Source: Hydrogenophilales bacterium
GTDB taxonomy: Bacteria > Pseudomonadota > Gammaproteobacteria > Burkholderiales > Thiobacillaceae
Length of the DNA: 64,000 nucleotides
Assembly: GCA_016195805.1 (NCBI GenBank)
Contig: JACPYT010000004.1
Location: 62,001-126,000 of the forward strand
Reading direction: 5' to 3'
The position numbers were made by a program, and so were the translations under genes. Below the pieces are notes generated by a model, which was given only the letters and a program-made list of their open reading frames with translations, was not told the origin of the DNA and did not search any database. Within the stretch, counting starts at the first letter, position 1, and every line of letters begins with the position of its first letter. Of this stretch, positions 1 to 7,517 are shown one piece after another.

Positions 1-161
1 TGCCTGGTAAAAGACCGCCTGATCCGGGTCAGCCGCACCTGGATGCCCTCGGTTTCGGTTTGCCAGCTGGCGAGGCCAGTTTCCGCATCCACGCTGGTTT
101 CGGTCACGGCATGAGCTGCGGCACTCCATACCGCCAGCAGGGTCAGGCTCAATCGGCGCAT
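1..161 (-). CDS. Small secreted protein, 3' part outside the window
   Basis: The reading frame starts with ATG at 161 and runs off the window edge after 53 codons. The first 18 residues (MRRLSLTLLAVWSAAAHA) look like a Sec signal peptide: two arginines, a hydrophobic core and an AHA cleavage site. The following residues are polar, with ASWQTETEG near residue 31. It is divergent to lipA with only 38 bp between the start codons, so the two share a short promoter region. The family cannot be named from this fragment. In the last ten codons a neighbouring frame reads more naturally (DPDQAVFYQA), so a frameshift near the edge is possible but undecidable here. Confidence 0.5.
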   Translation of the reverse strand, partial: MRRLSLTLLAVWSAAAHAVTETSVDAETGLASWQTETEGIQVRLTRIRRSFTR

Positions 162-199
162 AGGCTAAAATTCGTTTTCAACGTCGTTCCGAGCACATT

Positions 200-1126
200 A
201 TGGCAGACCCCATCCAGCACAAAGGCGCCGCCAAGACTGCGCGCATCCCGATCAAGATCGTGCCGCAGCCGCGCATGCGACTGCCGTCGTGGATCCGCGC
301 CAAATCGCCCAACGTACCCAACGTGGCGCGGCTCAAGGGCATCCTGCGCGAGGCGAAGCTGCACACCGTGTGCGAGGAGGCCTCGTGTCCCAACCTGGGT
401 GAATGCTTCGGCCATGGCACCGCCACCTTCATGATCCTCGGCGACCTGTGTACGCGGCGCTGCCCGTTCTGCGACGTCGGCCACGGCACCCCGCTGCCAC
501 CGGATTCCGACGAGCCGAGGCATCTCGCCGAGACGATCGCGCGGATGGCGCTGAAATACGTGGTCATCACCAGCGTCGACCGCGACGATCTGCGCGATGG
601 CGGGGCGGAGCATTTTGCGCAGTGCATCGCGGCGGTGCGCGAGGCCTCGCCGGCCACCCGCATCGAGATTCTCACCCCTGACTTCCGTGGCCGGCTCGAC
701 AAGGCGCTCGATAGGCTCGACGTGGCGCCGCCCGACGTGATGAACCACAACCTGGAAACCGTGCCGCGCCTGTACAAGGCGGCGCGCCCCGGCGCGGACT
801 ACGCGCATTCGCTGAAGCTGCTGCAGGATTTCAAGGCGCGTCATCCCGATATCCCGACCAAGTCCGGGCTGATGCTGGGTCTCGGCGAAACGGACGAGGA
901 AATCCTCAAGGTGCTGCGCGACCTGCGCGCGCACGACGTCGATATGCTGACGCTCGGCCAGTACCTGCAACCGTCGCAGCATCACCTGCCGGTGCTGCGC
1001 TTCGTCACGCCGGAGCGCTTCGCGCAGTTCGAGCAGGAAGCGCTGGCGATGGGATTCAGGCATGCTGCCTGTGGACCGATGGTGCGGTCGAGCTATCACG
1101 CCGACCAGCAGGCCGCCGGCGTTTGA
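200..1126 (+). CDS. lipA: Lipoyl synthase (radical SAM)
   Basis: Inserts two sulfur atoms into the octanoyl chain bound to the E2 and GcvH lipoyl domains, in the cytoplasm. The 308-residue protein has both expected iron-sulfur sites: the auxiliary cluster cysteines C58, C63 and C69 ([12 protein letters not shown]) and the radical SAM CxxxCxxC at C84, C88 and C91 (CTRRCPFC). The conserved C-terminal RSSYHA is present. Length and motif order are normal for LipA. It usually pairs with lipB, which is not visible here; the upstream neighbour is instead a divergent secreted protein. It converges on the ABC permease gene with 14 bp between stop codons and no clear terminator. Confidence 0.96.
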   Translation: MADPIQHKGAAKTARIPIKIVPQPRMRLPSWIRAKSPNVPNVARLKGILREAKLHTVCEEASCPNLGECFGHGTATFMILGDLCTRRCPFCDVGHGTPLPPDSDEPRHLAETIARMALKYVVITSVDRDDLRDGGAEHFAQCIAAVREASPATRIEILTPDFRGRLDKALDRLDVAPPDVMNHNLETVPRLYKAARPGADYAHSLKLLQDFKARHPDIPTKSGLMLGLGETDEEILKVLRDLRAHDVDMLTLGQYLQPSQHHLPVLRFVTPERFAQFEQEALAMGFRHAACGPMVRSSYHADQQAAGV

Positions 1127-1140
1127 TCGTTCCTGTCTGA

Positions 1141-1926
1141 TTATTTCAGGAGCCGGCGTCGCGTCAGCGCCAGCGCGATGATGTAGCCGAGGCTGCCGTA
1201 GATCAGCAGCGCCATGACATGCAGGGCGACGTTGTCGGGTACGGTGCCGACGACCAGCGGGCGCGCCAGATCGATCGCGTGGGTGAGCGGCAGCCAGGCT
1301 GAAACGCCTTGCACTGCTGCGGGCAGCTGCGACACCGGGAAGAACACGCCGCACAGCAGCACCATCGGCGTGATCACCAGGGTGAAGTAATAGAGGAAGA
1401 AGTCGTAGCTGGGCGACAGCGCATTCATCACCAGCCCCATGCCGCCGAAGCAGAAGCCGACCAGCGCGACGACCGGGACGATCCACAGCGTCATCCAGAA
1501 ATTGCCATACAGGCCCAGCCCCCAGATCACCGCCAGGATCGCCAATCCGGAGAGCAGGCTCTTGGACGCAGCCCAGGTCAGTTCCCCCAGCATCACGTCG
1601 TCGAGCGTGAGCGGCGCGTTGAGGATCGCGTCCCAGGTGCGCTGCACGTGCATGCGCGAGAAACTCGAATACAGCACCTCGAAGGTGGCCGCGTTCATCG
1701 TGCTGTAGGCCACCGTGCCGGCGGCGAGGAAGGTCAGGTAGGGCATGCCGCCCACGTTCGGCAGCAGGCTGCCGAGGCCGTAGCCCAAGCCCAGCATGTA
1801 GAGCATCGGATCGGCCAGGTTGCCGAGTATGGATGGGATCGCGAGCTTCTTCCACACCAGATAGTTGCGCTGCCACACCGGGACGAAGCGCCACGACAGG
1901 CGCGGCAGACGGAAAAAGTGGCTCAT
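1141..1926 (-). CDS. ABC-2 type exporter permease (NodJ-like)
   Basis: Membrane subunit of an ABC exporter. The 261-residue protein has about six hydrophobic segments (for example FMTLWIVPVVALVGFCFGGM and YIIALAL near the C-terminus) and the size and layout of the ABC-2/NodJ family. It lies 4 bp downstream of a matching ATPase gene, so the two form one transporter. NodJ homologues in rhizobia export lipo-oligosaccharides, but the family is widespread in betaproteobacteria where the substrate is generally unknown. No substrate can be assigned from sequence. It is the last gene of a five-gene minus-strand operon. Confidence 0.88.
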   Translation of the reverse strand: MSHFFRLPRLSWRFVPVWQRNYLVWKKLAIPSILGNLADPMLYMLGLGYGLGSLLPNVGGMPYLTFLAAGTVAYSTMNAATFEVLYSSFSRMHVQRTWDAILNAPLTLDDVMLGELTWAASKSLLSGLAILAVIWGLGLYGNFWMTLWIVPVVALVGFCFGGMGLVMNALSPSYDFFLYYFTLVITPMVLLCGVFFPVSQLPAAVQGVSAWLPLTHAIDLARPLVVGTVPDNVALHVMALLIYGSLGYIIALALTRRRLLK

Positions 1927-1930
1927 GGGC

Positions 1931-2836
1931 TCAATCCCTTAAATCGCGCCCGGTGAGCTTGAGGAACACATCTTCAAGATTCGACGGACGGTGCAGGTAG
2001 CGCAATGCCGGGGCATGTCTGAGCGCGTCGATCACGGTATCGGGCGTGCTGGTATAGCAGAACAGGGTTTCGCCGACGGTTTCGAAACGCTGGCACAGGC
2101 GGACGGCGTGATGCTCCGTCCAGTCGGCCAGCCCTTCGCCGAACACTTCGACCACGGCCGGTTCGATATGCGATTCGATCAGCCCGCGTGGCGCGCCTTC
2201 GGCAACGACGCGGCCGTGGTCGAGGATGGCGAGACGGTCGGTGAGGCGCTCGGCCTCGTCCATGAAATGCGTGGTCAGCACGATGGTCTTGCCGGCGCCG
2301 ATGAGCCGACGCAGGCCCTGCCAGATGAGGTGGCGCGCCTGCGGGTCGAGTCCGGTGGTGGGTTCGTCGAGGAACAGGATGTCGGGATCGTGCACCAGCG
2401 CGCGCGCCAGCGTGAGCCGCCGCTTCATGCCGCCCGACAATTGTGAAATCTGCGCGTCGGCCTTGCTGGCGAGCCCGGCGAAATCGAGCAGTTCGGGTAC
2501 CCGCGCGGCGACGGCCGCCTTGCCCATGCCGAAATAGCGGCCATAGGCGAGCAGATTTTCGCGCACCGAGAAATCCGGGTCGAGGTTGTCCATCTGCGGT
2601 ACCACGCCGACTTTCATGCGCGCTTCGCGCGCGCGTTGCGGCACCGCGATACCGGCGAGTTCGATGCTGCCGGCGTCGGGCTCGATCAGGCCGAGCAACA
2701 AACGCAGCGTGGTGGTCTTGCCGGCGCCGTTGGGGCCCAGCAGGCCGAAGCATTCGCCGCGCCGCACCTCCAGGTCGAGGCCGCGCACCACCTCGGTGTC
2801 GCCGTATGTTTTCGTCAGGCCGCGCGCCTTCAGCAT
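1931..2836 (-). CDS. ABC transporter ATP-binding protein (NodI-like)
   Basis: Nucleotide-binding subunit of the exporter whose permease follows. I place the start at the ATG at 2836 ([12 protein letters not shown]), giving 301 residues; upstream extension would only add low-complexity sequence overlapping the hydrolase gene. Visible motifs are the Walker [10 protein letters not shown], the signature LSGGMKRRL, the Walker [14 protein letters not shown] and a switch His in TTHFMDEAE. The C-terminal 80 residues match the extended tail of NodI/DrrA-type ATPases. It overlaps the upstream alpha/beta hydrolase gene by 7 bp, indicating translational coupling. Confidence 0.93.
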   Translation of the reverse strand: MLKARGLTKTYGDTEVVRGLDLEVRRGECFGLLGPNGAGKTTTLRLLLGLIEPDAGSIELAGIAVPQRAREARMKVGVVPQMDNLDPDFSVRENLLAYGRYFGMGKAAVAARVPELLDFAGLASKADAQISQLSGGMKRRLTLARALVHDPDILFLDEPTTGLDPQARHLIWQGLRRLIGAGKTIVLTTHFMDEAERLTDRLAILDHGRVVAEGAPRGLIESHIEPAVVEVFGEGLADWTEHHAVRLCQRFETVGETLFCYTSTPDTVIDALRHAPALRYLHRPSNLEDVFLKLTGRDLRD

Positions 2837-3432
2837 GGGCAGGCCTCCAGAAATGCCTGTTTCAGTTCCTTCAGCTTGCCGTGGAAAAAGTGCCCGGCGT
2901 CGGGGATGGCGTTTACGGCCAAGTGCTGCTGCTCGGCCCACAATCGGATCGCTGTGGGCGGGATGAGCTCGTCGGCGTCGCCGTAGATCACCACGGTATC
3001 CGGCGGAACCGGGTCGAATTCATACATGGTGACCGCCGGTGCGACCAGGATCAGGCGCTGCGCATGGAGTTCCTGGCGCAGTCGATGCTGCACGAAGGCG
3101 CCGAACGAGAAGCCGGCCAGCGCCCACGGCAGGTGGGGGTAGCTCGCTTCGACGAAGCGGGCGACCGCCAGCAGGTCCTCGGTTTCGCCCACGCCGGCGT
3201 CGAAGGTGCCGTCGCTCATGCCGACGCCGCGGAAATTCGGCCGCACGCTGACCCAGCCGGCTTCGTTGGCTGCCTTGGCCAGCGTCGTCACCACCTTGTT
3301 GTCGAGGCTGCCGCCATGCAGCGGGTGCGGATGGGCAACCAGCAGCAGCCCGCGGCGCTCGGTCTCGGGGTCGTCGATCACGGTTTCCAGCTTGCCGGCC
3401 GGCACCGGGATGCGCAGTTTATAACGCTTCAT
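2830..3432 (-). CDS. Alpha/beta hydrolase
   Basis: A 200-residue cytoplasmic hydrolase. It has the oxyanion-region motif HPHPLHGGS at about residue 34, the [12 protein letters not shown] segment and a nucleophile elbow GFSFG around residue 106. An Asp-containing strand ([13 protein letters not shown]) and a C-terminal His (DAGHFFHG) complete a Ser-Asp-His triad. This is the short family often annotated as 'alpha/beta hydrolase' next to exporters; the substrate is unknown. It overlaps the ATPase gene by 7 bp and sits 22 bp after the ferredoxin gene in the same operon. Confidence 0.85.
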   Translation of the reverse strand: MKRYKLRIPVPAGKLETVIDDPETERRGLLLVAHPHPLHGGSLDNKVVTTLAKAANEAGWVSVRPNFRGVGMSDGTFDAGVGETEDLLAVARFVEASYPHLPWALAGFSFGAFVQHRLRQELHAQRLILVAPAVTMYEFDPVPPDTVVIYGDADELIPPTAIRLWAEQQHLAVNAIPDAGHFFHGKLKELKQAFLEACPC

Positions 3433-3454
3433 CGGGCCGCTCCGCTCGACCGTT

Positions 3455-3772
3455 TCACTTCAGCTGCAGGCGTTCGACGATACGACCTTGTTTGAGGTGG
3501 ACTTCGAAAATTTCGTCGATGTCGGCCTCGTCCACGTAGGTGTACCAGACGCCTTCCGGATACACGACCAGCAGCGGACCTTCATCGCAGCGGTCGAGGC
3601 AGCCGGCGCTGTTGATGCGGCATTTGCCTTCGCCGTTGAGGTGGGCGTGCTTGACCTTCTTCTTCAGGTAGTCGCGCATCTGCTGCCCGCCGGCGGCACC
3701 GCAGCACTTGGCGCCGTCGTCGCGCTGGTTGGTGCAGAAAAAGACGTGGTGCTTGTAATACAGGTCAGTCAT
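3455..3772 (-). CDS. Thioredoxin-like [2Fe-2S] ferredoxin
   Basis: Small electron-transfer protein of 105 residues. Cysteines are arranged as FFCTNQ...CC near residues 12 and 23-24, then CRINSAGCLDRCDEGP around residues 51-62, the ligand pattern of the shethna/NuoE-like thioredoxin-fold ferredoxins. The tail GVWYTYVDEADIDEIFEVHL is typical of this family. Its redox partner is unknown. The first codons overlap the end of the MazG-like gene by 8 bp, so it is translated within the same operon. Confidence 0.88.
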   Translation of the reverse strand: MTDLYYKHHVFFCTNQRDDGAKCCGAAGGQQMRDYLKKKVKHAHLNGEGKCRINSAGCLDRCDEGPLLVVYPEGVWYTYVDEADIDEIFEVHLKQGRIVERLQLK

Positions 3773-4136
3773 TCGAGAAGTCCGAATATTTGCGCGCGTT
3801 GCCGTGCGCCTTGTCGATGGGATATTTGACCGCGTTGATCGCCAGCTTGTCGGCGGCGGCCTGCAGCAGGTCGATGTCGAGCAGATCGGCCAGCCGGGTC
3901 AGGTAGATCAGCACATCGGCGATTTCCTGGCGTACCGCCTCATGTTGCGCCGGACTCAGCTGCCGGCTCTGTTCTGCCGTCAGCCACTGGAAGGGCTCGA
4001 GCAGCTCCGCCGCTTCCACGGACAGCGCCATGGCCAGGTTCTTGGGGGTATGGTAACGCTCCCAGGCACGCGCCTGTGCGAAGTCGCGAATATGCTGGCG
4101 CAGGGTGTCTAGATTGTCGATCTCGCAAGGGCCCAT
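3765..4136 (-). CDS. MazG-like nucleotide pyrophosphohydrolase
   Basis: House-cleaning enzyme of the all-alpha NTP pyrophosphatase superfamily, expected to hydrolyse non-canonical or excess nucleoside triphosphates. The 123-residue protein has the metal-binding EAAELLEPFQW (ExxE) around residue 37 and a second acidic helix EIADVLIYLTRLADLLDID, as in MazG-related RS21-C6 proteins. I chose the ATG at 4136; the ATG at 4145 is equally possible, and neither has a clear ribosome binding site. A longer frame reaches 4319 but would run into the eps promoter region. It is the first gene of the minus-strand operon. Confidence 0.85.
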   Translation of the reverse strand: MGPCEIDNLDTLRQHIRDFAQARAWERYHTPKNLAMALSVEAAELLEPFQWLTAEQSRQLSPAQHEAVRQEIADVLIYLTRLADLLDIDLLQAAADKLAINAVKYPIDKAHGNARKYSDFSND

Positions 4137-4177
4137 GGGTGGCATGATAGCGCGGCAGGCGACAGGCTTACGACATC

Positions 4178-4190
4178 GTTGTCGGACAAC
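4178..4190. promoter_or_regulatory. 13-bp palindrome upstream of the eps promoter
   Basis: GTTGTCGGACAAC is a perfect palindrome around a central G. It lies about 70 bp upstream of the -24 element of the sigma-54 promoter at 4259-4275, a normal distance for an enhancer-binding-protein site. Whether a PrsR-type regulator binds it is inference. It could also act on the divergent operon that starts at about 4136. Confidence 0.4.
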
Positions 4191-4258
4191 CGACGCCCCG
4201 GTCGTGACCTGATGGATGAAATCCCATGAATATCGGGGCCTCCAGGGAGACGTGCGGT

Positions 4259-4275
4259 TTGGCCTGCGGCTTGCT
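4259..4275 (+). promoter_or_regulatory. Sigma-54 (-24/-12) promoter of the eps operon
   Basis: TTGGCCTGCGGCTTGCT matches the sigma-54 consensus TTGGCACGNNNNTTGCW: the GG and GC dinucleotides are separated by exactly 10 bases and the -12 block TTGCT is perfect. The predicted transcript start is about 4287, leaving a leader of about 70 nt before the export gene. Sigma-54 control fits what is reported for PEP-CTERM/exosortase loci, where RpoN acts with PrsK/PrsR. Confidence 0.72.
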
Positions 4276-4358
4276 TGGAGTATTTGCGTTGACACCAGTT
4301 TTTTAATTCGCTCTGGCATAATGCCTGCGGATTAACAGCATATAAGAGGAGGGTGGAC

Positions 4359-4982
4359 ATGTTCACGATCAAGAAGCATCTTGCACGCGCTGGCGTCATG
4401 CTGGCCGTCGCTGCCATGGCAGGCTGCTCCGGCACGCCGACTTATCCGCCCGCCCCCACGCAGTCGGGGAGCTACAACTGGAACTACCTGATCGGCCCGG
4501 GCGATTCGGTCCAGGTCTTCGTCTGGCGCAATCCGGAAGTGTCCGGCACCTTCCCGGTCCGTCCCGACGGCAAGATGACCATGAATCTGGTCGAGGATAT
4601 CCAGGCTTCCGGCAAGACCCCTACCCAGCTGGCGCGTGATATCGAGAAAGCGCTCGGCAAATACATCCAGGAACCCATCGTCACGGTCATCGTCGCTGGC
4701 GGCATCGGTCCGTTCGACCAGCAGATCCGGGTAGTGGGCGAGGCGGCCAAGCCGCAGGCGCTGAACTACCGCGAGCACATGAGCCTGATCGATCTGATGA
4801 TTGCGGTCGGCGGGCTGACCGATTACGCGGCCGGCAACAAGGCCTACATCCTGCGCACCGTGGACGGCAAGCAGGAGCGGCTCGGCGTGCGTCTCGACGA
4901 TCTGCTGCGCGGCGGCGATACGTCGGCCAACGTCGATCTGCGTCCGGGCGATGTGCTGGTCGTGCCTGAAAGCCTGTTCTAA
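4359..4982 (+). CDS. Polysaccharide export lipoprotein (Wza/EpsE-like, XrtA-associated)
   Basis: Outer-membrane or periplasmic export protein for the polysaccharide made by this locus. The 207-residue protein carries a lipoprotein signal with lipobox MAGC and acylated Cys23. A Poly_export (SLBB-type) domain follows, beginning YLIGPGDSVQVFVWR and containing FPVRPDGKMTMNL. It is much shorter than Wza, as in the PEP-CTERM export subfamily. ATG at 4359 is chosen over the GTG at 4353 because AGGAGG (4347-4352) lies 6 nt before it. It is the first gene of the operon, behind a sigma-54 promoter and before a strong hairpin. Confidence 0.93.
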   Translation: MFTIKKHLARAGVMLAVAAMAGCSGTPTYPPAPTQSGSYNWNYLIGPGDSVQVFVWRNPEVSGTFPVRPDGKMTMNLVEDIQASGKTPTQLARDIEKALGKYIQEPIVTVIVAGGIGPFDQQIRVVGEAAKPQALNYREHMSLIDLMIAVGGLTDYAAGNKAYILRTVDGKQERLGVRLDDLLRGGDTSANVDLRPGDVLVVPESLF

Positions 4983-4990
4983 ACGTGTCT

Positions 4991-5009
4991 GCGCCGCCCT
5001 GTGCGGCGC
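4991..5009 (+). terminator. Hairpin between export and chain-length genes
   Basis: GCGCCGC (4991-4997) and GCGGCGC (5003-5009) form a perfect 7-bp GC stem with a 5-nt loop, followed by TTCTT. The T tract is short, so partial termination or an mRNA-stabilising 3' end is more likely than full termination, since the operon continues at 5032. It would raise the export lipoprotein mRNA relative to downstream genes. Confidence 0.5.
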
Positions 5010-5031
5010 TTCTTGATGGCGGAACGTCCAC

Positions 5032-6567
5032 ATGGATCAACTGTTGCAGCAAATTATGGGCTATGCCAAGGCCGCCTGGCAGCGTCGCTGGTGGGGCGTG
5101 GCGGTGGCCTGGCTGGTGTGCGTCGTCGGCTGGACCTGGGTGATGATGATCCCGGACCGCTACCAGGCTTCGGCGCGCGTCTACGTGGATACGCAAACCC
5201 TGTTGAAGCCGTTGCTGTCAGGGCTGGCGGCCGAACCCAACGTCGAACAGCAGATCAAGCTGATGACCCGTCAGCTGGTAAGCCGGCCGACGCTGGAGAA
5301 AGTCGCGCGCATGACGGATCAGGACGTGAAGGCGAAAACGCCCGAGCAGACCGAGGCAATGCTGAACGATCTGGCCGGCAAGATTTCCATCGCCGACGCC
5401 GGTCGTGAAAATCTCTACACCATCAGCTACCAGGATGCCAATGGCGACCTGGCGAAGAAAGTGGTGCAGTCGTTGCTGACCATTTTCGTTGAAAGCAGCC
5501 TCGGCAAGACGCGCCAGGACATTTCCAGTTCGGCGCGCTTCATCGAGGAACAGTTGCAGCAGTATCAGCAGAAACTGAACGACGCCGAGAACGCGCTCAA
5601 GGAGTTCAAGCAGAAGCACATCGGCATGATGCCGGGACAGGGCGGCGACTATTACGCGAAACTGGCCGAAGTGAGCACCCAGCTGCGGCAGGCGCAACTG
5701 GACCAGCAGGAAGCGGTCAACCGCCGCAATCAGCTGAAGCGCCAGCTGGCGGACGAAGAGCCCGAACTCGCCGCAGCAGCCGTGGCGGGGGCGAGCGACA
5801 GCGAGATCGATGATCGCATCCAGGCGCTACAAAAACAGATGGATCAGCTGCGCCTGCAATACACCGACCTGCACCCCGATGTGCAGTCGACCAAACGCCT
5901 GATCGAAAAGCTGCAGGCGGAGAAGAAGGCCGATCTGGCAAAGATCAAGGCCGACCCGTCGGGCGCCAAGATCCAGAACCCGGTCTATCAGCAGCTCACG
6001 CTCTCCATCGCTGAGGCGGACGCCACGGTGTCATCGCTGCAGGCGCGGGTGGCGGAGTACCAGCGCCGCTATGCCGACCTGCGCAGTGCTTCCAACATGA
6101 TTCCTCAGGTGGAGCAGGAATACACCCAACTCACGCGTGACTACGACGTGTATCGCCAGAACTACGATGCCCTCCTGAAGCGCCGCGAGTCCGTCACCAT
6201 GTCGGGCGAGGTCGAAAGCAAGACCGACACCGTCGACTTCCGGGTGATCGATCCGCCCTTCGTGCCGAGTCAGCCGGCGTGGCCGAACCGCCCGCTGCTG
6301 CTCTCGCTGGTGACGCTGGGCGGATTGGGCGCGGGGGTGGCGGTGGCCTTCCTGCTGAGCCAGCTGCGCCGCACCGTGACCGATCGCCGTGTCCTGCGCG
6401 AGCTGACGGGGCTGCCCCTGCTGGGTGCGGTGTCGCGGGTGGAGACCGATGAAAGCCGCCGTCGCAAACGCAAGGGCTTGCTGACGTATCTCGCCGCATT
6501 GGGGAGTCTGATTGCCGCCTATGGCGCCGTAATGGTTCTGCAACTGCTTGTGTCGCGCGCCGGCTAG
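5032..6567 (+). CDS. Polysaccharide chain-length determinant (Wzz/GNVR, PEP-CTERM subfamily)
   Basis: Inner-membrane co-polymerase that sets polysaccharide chain length. The 511-residue protein has an N-terminal Wzz segment and first transmembrane helix (residues about 22-42). A long periplasmic coiled coil follows (EQLQQYQQKLNDAENALKEF and later), then a GNVR-like region ending FRVIDPPFVPSQPAWPNRP. A second helix (LLLSLVTLGGLGAGVAVAFLL) and a short cytoplasmic stretch come next, and a third hydrophobic segment ends the protein. It lacks its own kinase domain; the next gene supplies it. The gap to the kinase gene is 8 bp. Confidence 0.92.
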   Translation: MDQLLQQIMGYAKAAWQRRWWGVAVAWLVCVVGWTWVMMIPDRYQASARVYVDTQTLLKPLLSGLAAEPNVEQQIKLMTRQLVSRPTLEKVARMTDQDVKAKTPEQTEAMLNDLAGKISIADAGRENLYTISYQDANGDLAKKVVQSLLTIFVESSLGKTRQDISSSARFIEEQLQQYQQKLNDAENALKEFKQKHIGMMPGQGGDYYAKLAEVSTQLRQAQLDQQEAVNRRNQLKRQLADEEPELAAAAVAGASDSEIDDRIQALQKQMDQLRLQYTDLHPDVQSTKRLIEKLQAEKKADLAKIKADPSGAKIQNPVYQQLTLSIAEADATVSSLQARVAEYQRRYADLRSASNMIPQVEQEYTQLTRDYDVYRQNYDALLKRRESVTMSGEVESKTDTVDFRVIDPPFVPSQPAWPNRPLLLSLVTLGGLGAGVAVAFLLSQLRRTVTDRRVLRELTGLPLLGAVSRVETDESRRRKRKGLLTYLAALGSLIAAYGAVMVLQLLVSRAG

Positions 6568-6575
6568 GAGAGTCC

Positions 6576-7517
6576 ATGAGCATTATTGAAAAAGCAGCGG
6601 GCAAGATTGGCACGGGTGCGCCCCACCCGGCCCCCCACGGCGGGTCGGGCGATCCGGATCACGACGCCAGTCTGATCGAAAATGCGCTCAACAAGCAGCG
6701 CAGCGGCCATGCCGCGCCTTTCGTCGCCACGCCGGTCGAGCCGATTTTCAGTGCGCCGGATACCCTTGCGATGGAGGGGGGAAGCCAGGTGCAGTCGATC
6801 AATCTGGCGCGCCTGCATCGCATGGGCGTGGTCGCGCCGGATGCGGAAAAAAGCCAGATCGCCGAGGAGTTCCGCATCATCAAGCGGCCGCTCATCGCCA
6901 ATGCGTTTGGTCAAGGCACCGCGCGGGTCAAGAACGGCAACCTCATCATGGTCACCAGCTCGCTGCCGGGCGAAGGCAAGAGCTTCTGCGCCATCAACCT
7001 GGCGATCTCGATGGCGATGGAAATGGACCGCACCGTGCTGCTGATCGACGCCGACGTCGCCAAGCCGCGCGTGCCGGAATACCTGGGCATCCACGCCGAC
7101 AAAGGCCTGCTCGACGTGCTGCAGGACAAGGACCTCAAATTGTCCGACGTGCTGATCAAGACCGACATCGCCAAGCTGACCGTGCTGCCTGCCGGGCGGA
7201 CCTACAAGCGCGCGACCGAATTGCTGGCGAGCGCCGCCATGACCCGTCTGGTCGAGGATATCGGCAACCGCTATCCCGACCGCATCATCCTGTTCGATTC
7301 GCCGCCGCTGCTGGCGACCAGCGAATCGAGCGTGCTGGCTACCCACATGGGACAGATCGTCATGGTGGTGGAAGCCGAGAAAACCTCGCAGGAGGCAGTG
7401 CGCGAGGCCTTGAGCCACATCCAGTCCTGCGAGGTCGTCGGCATGCTGCTGAACAAAACCACGCCGACTCCCGGCGCAGATTACTACTATGGCTACTATG
7501 GCAGCTACGGCAAATAA
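6576..7517 (+). CDS. Tyrosine autokinase (BY-kinase, PEP-CTERM subfamily)
   Basis: Cytoplasmic BY-kinase that works with the chain-length protein. The 313-residue protein has a Walker A SSLPGEGKS near residue 127, a Walker A' VLLIDADVAKPR, and a Walker B-like ILFDSPPLL. It ends in a Tyr cluster (DYYYGYYGSYGK), the expected autophosphorylation tail. The ribosome binding site TAGGAG lies just before the ATG. The last codons overlap the proposed start of the following barrel gene. Confidence 0.93.
   Translation: MSIIEKAAGKIGTGAPHPAPHGGSGDPDHDASLIENALNKQRSGHAAPFVATPVEPIFSAPDTLAMEGGSQVQSINLARLHRMGVVAPDAEKSQIAEEFRIIKRPLIANAFGQGTARVKNGNLIMVTSSLPGEGKSFCAINLAISMAMEMDRTVLLIDADVAKPRVPEYLGIHADKGLLDVLQDKDLKLSDVLIKTDIAKLTVLPAGRTYKRATELLASAAMTRLVEDIGNRYPDRIILFDSPPLLATSESSVLATHMGQIVMVVEAEKTSQEAVREALSHIQSCEVVGMLLNKTTPTPGADYYYGYYGSYGK

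Noticed and set aside
1-40. Frameshift in the edge gene suggested by the neighbouring reading DPDQAVFYQA
   Set aside because: Only about ten codons remain in the window, so the true frame cannot be decided.
149-1894. Long minus-strand open frame of 581 codons across lipA
   Set aside because: It is antisense to lipA and out of frame with the permease; composition is that of a GC-rich shadow frame with no family motif.
4289-4322. TTGACA and CATAAT as a sigma-70 promoter for the eps operon
   Set aside because: The hexamers are 22 bp apart, too far for a normal sigma-70 promoter, and the sigma-54 site just upstream fits far better.
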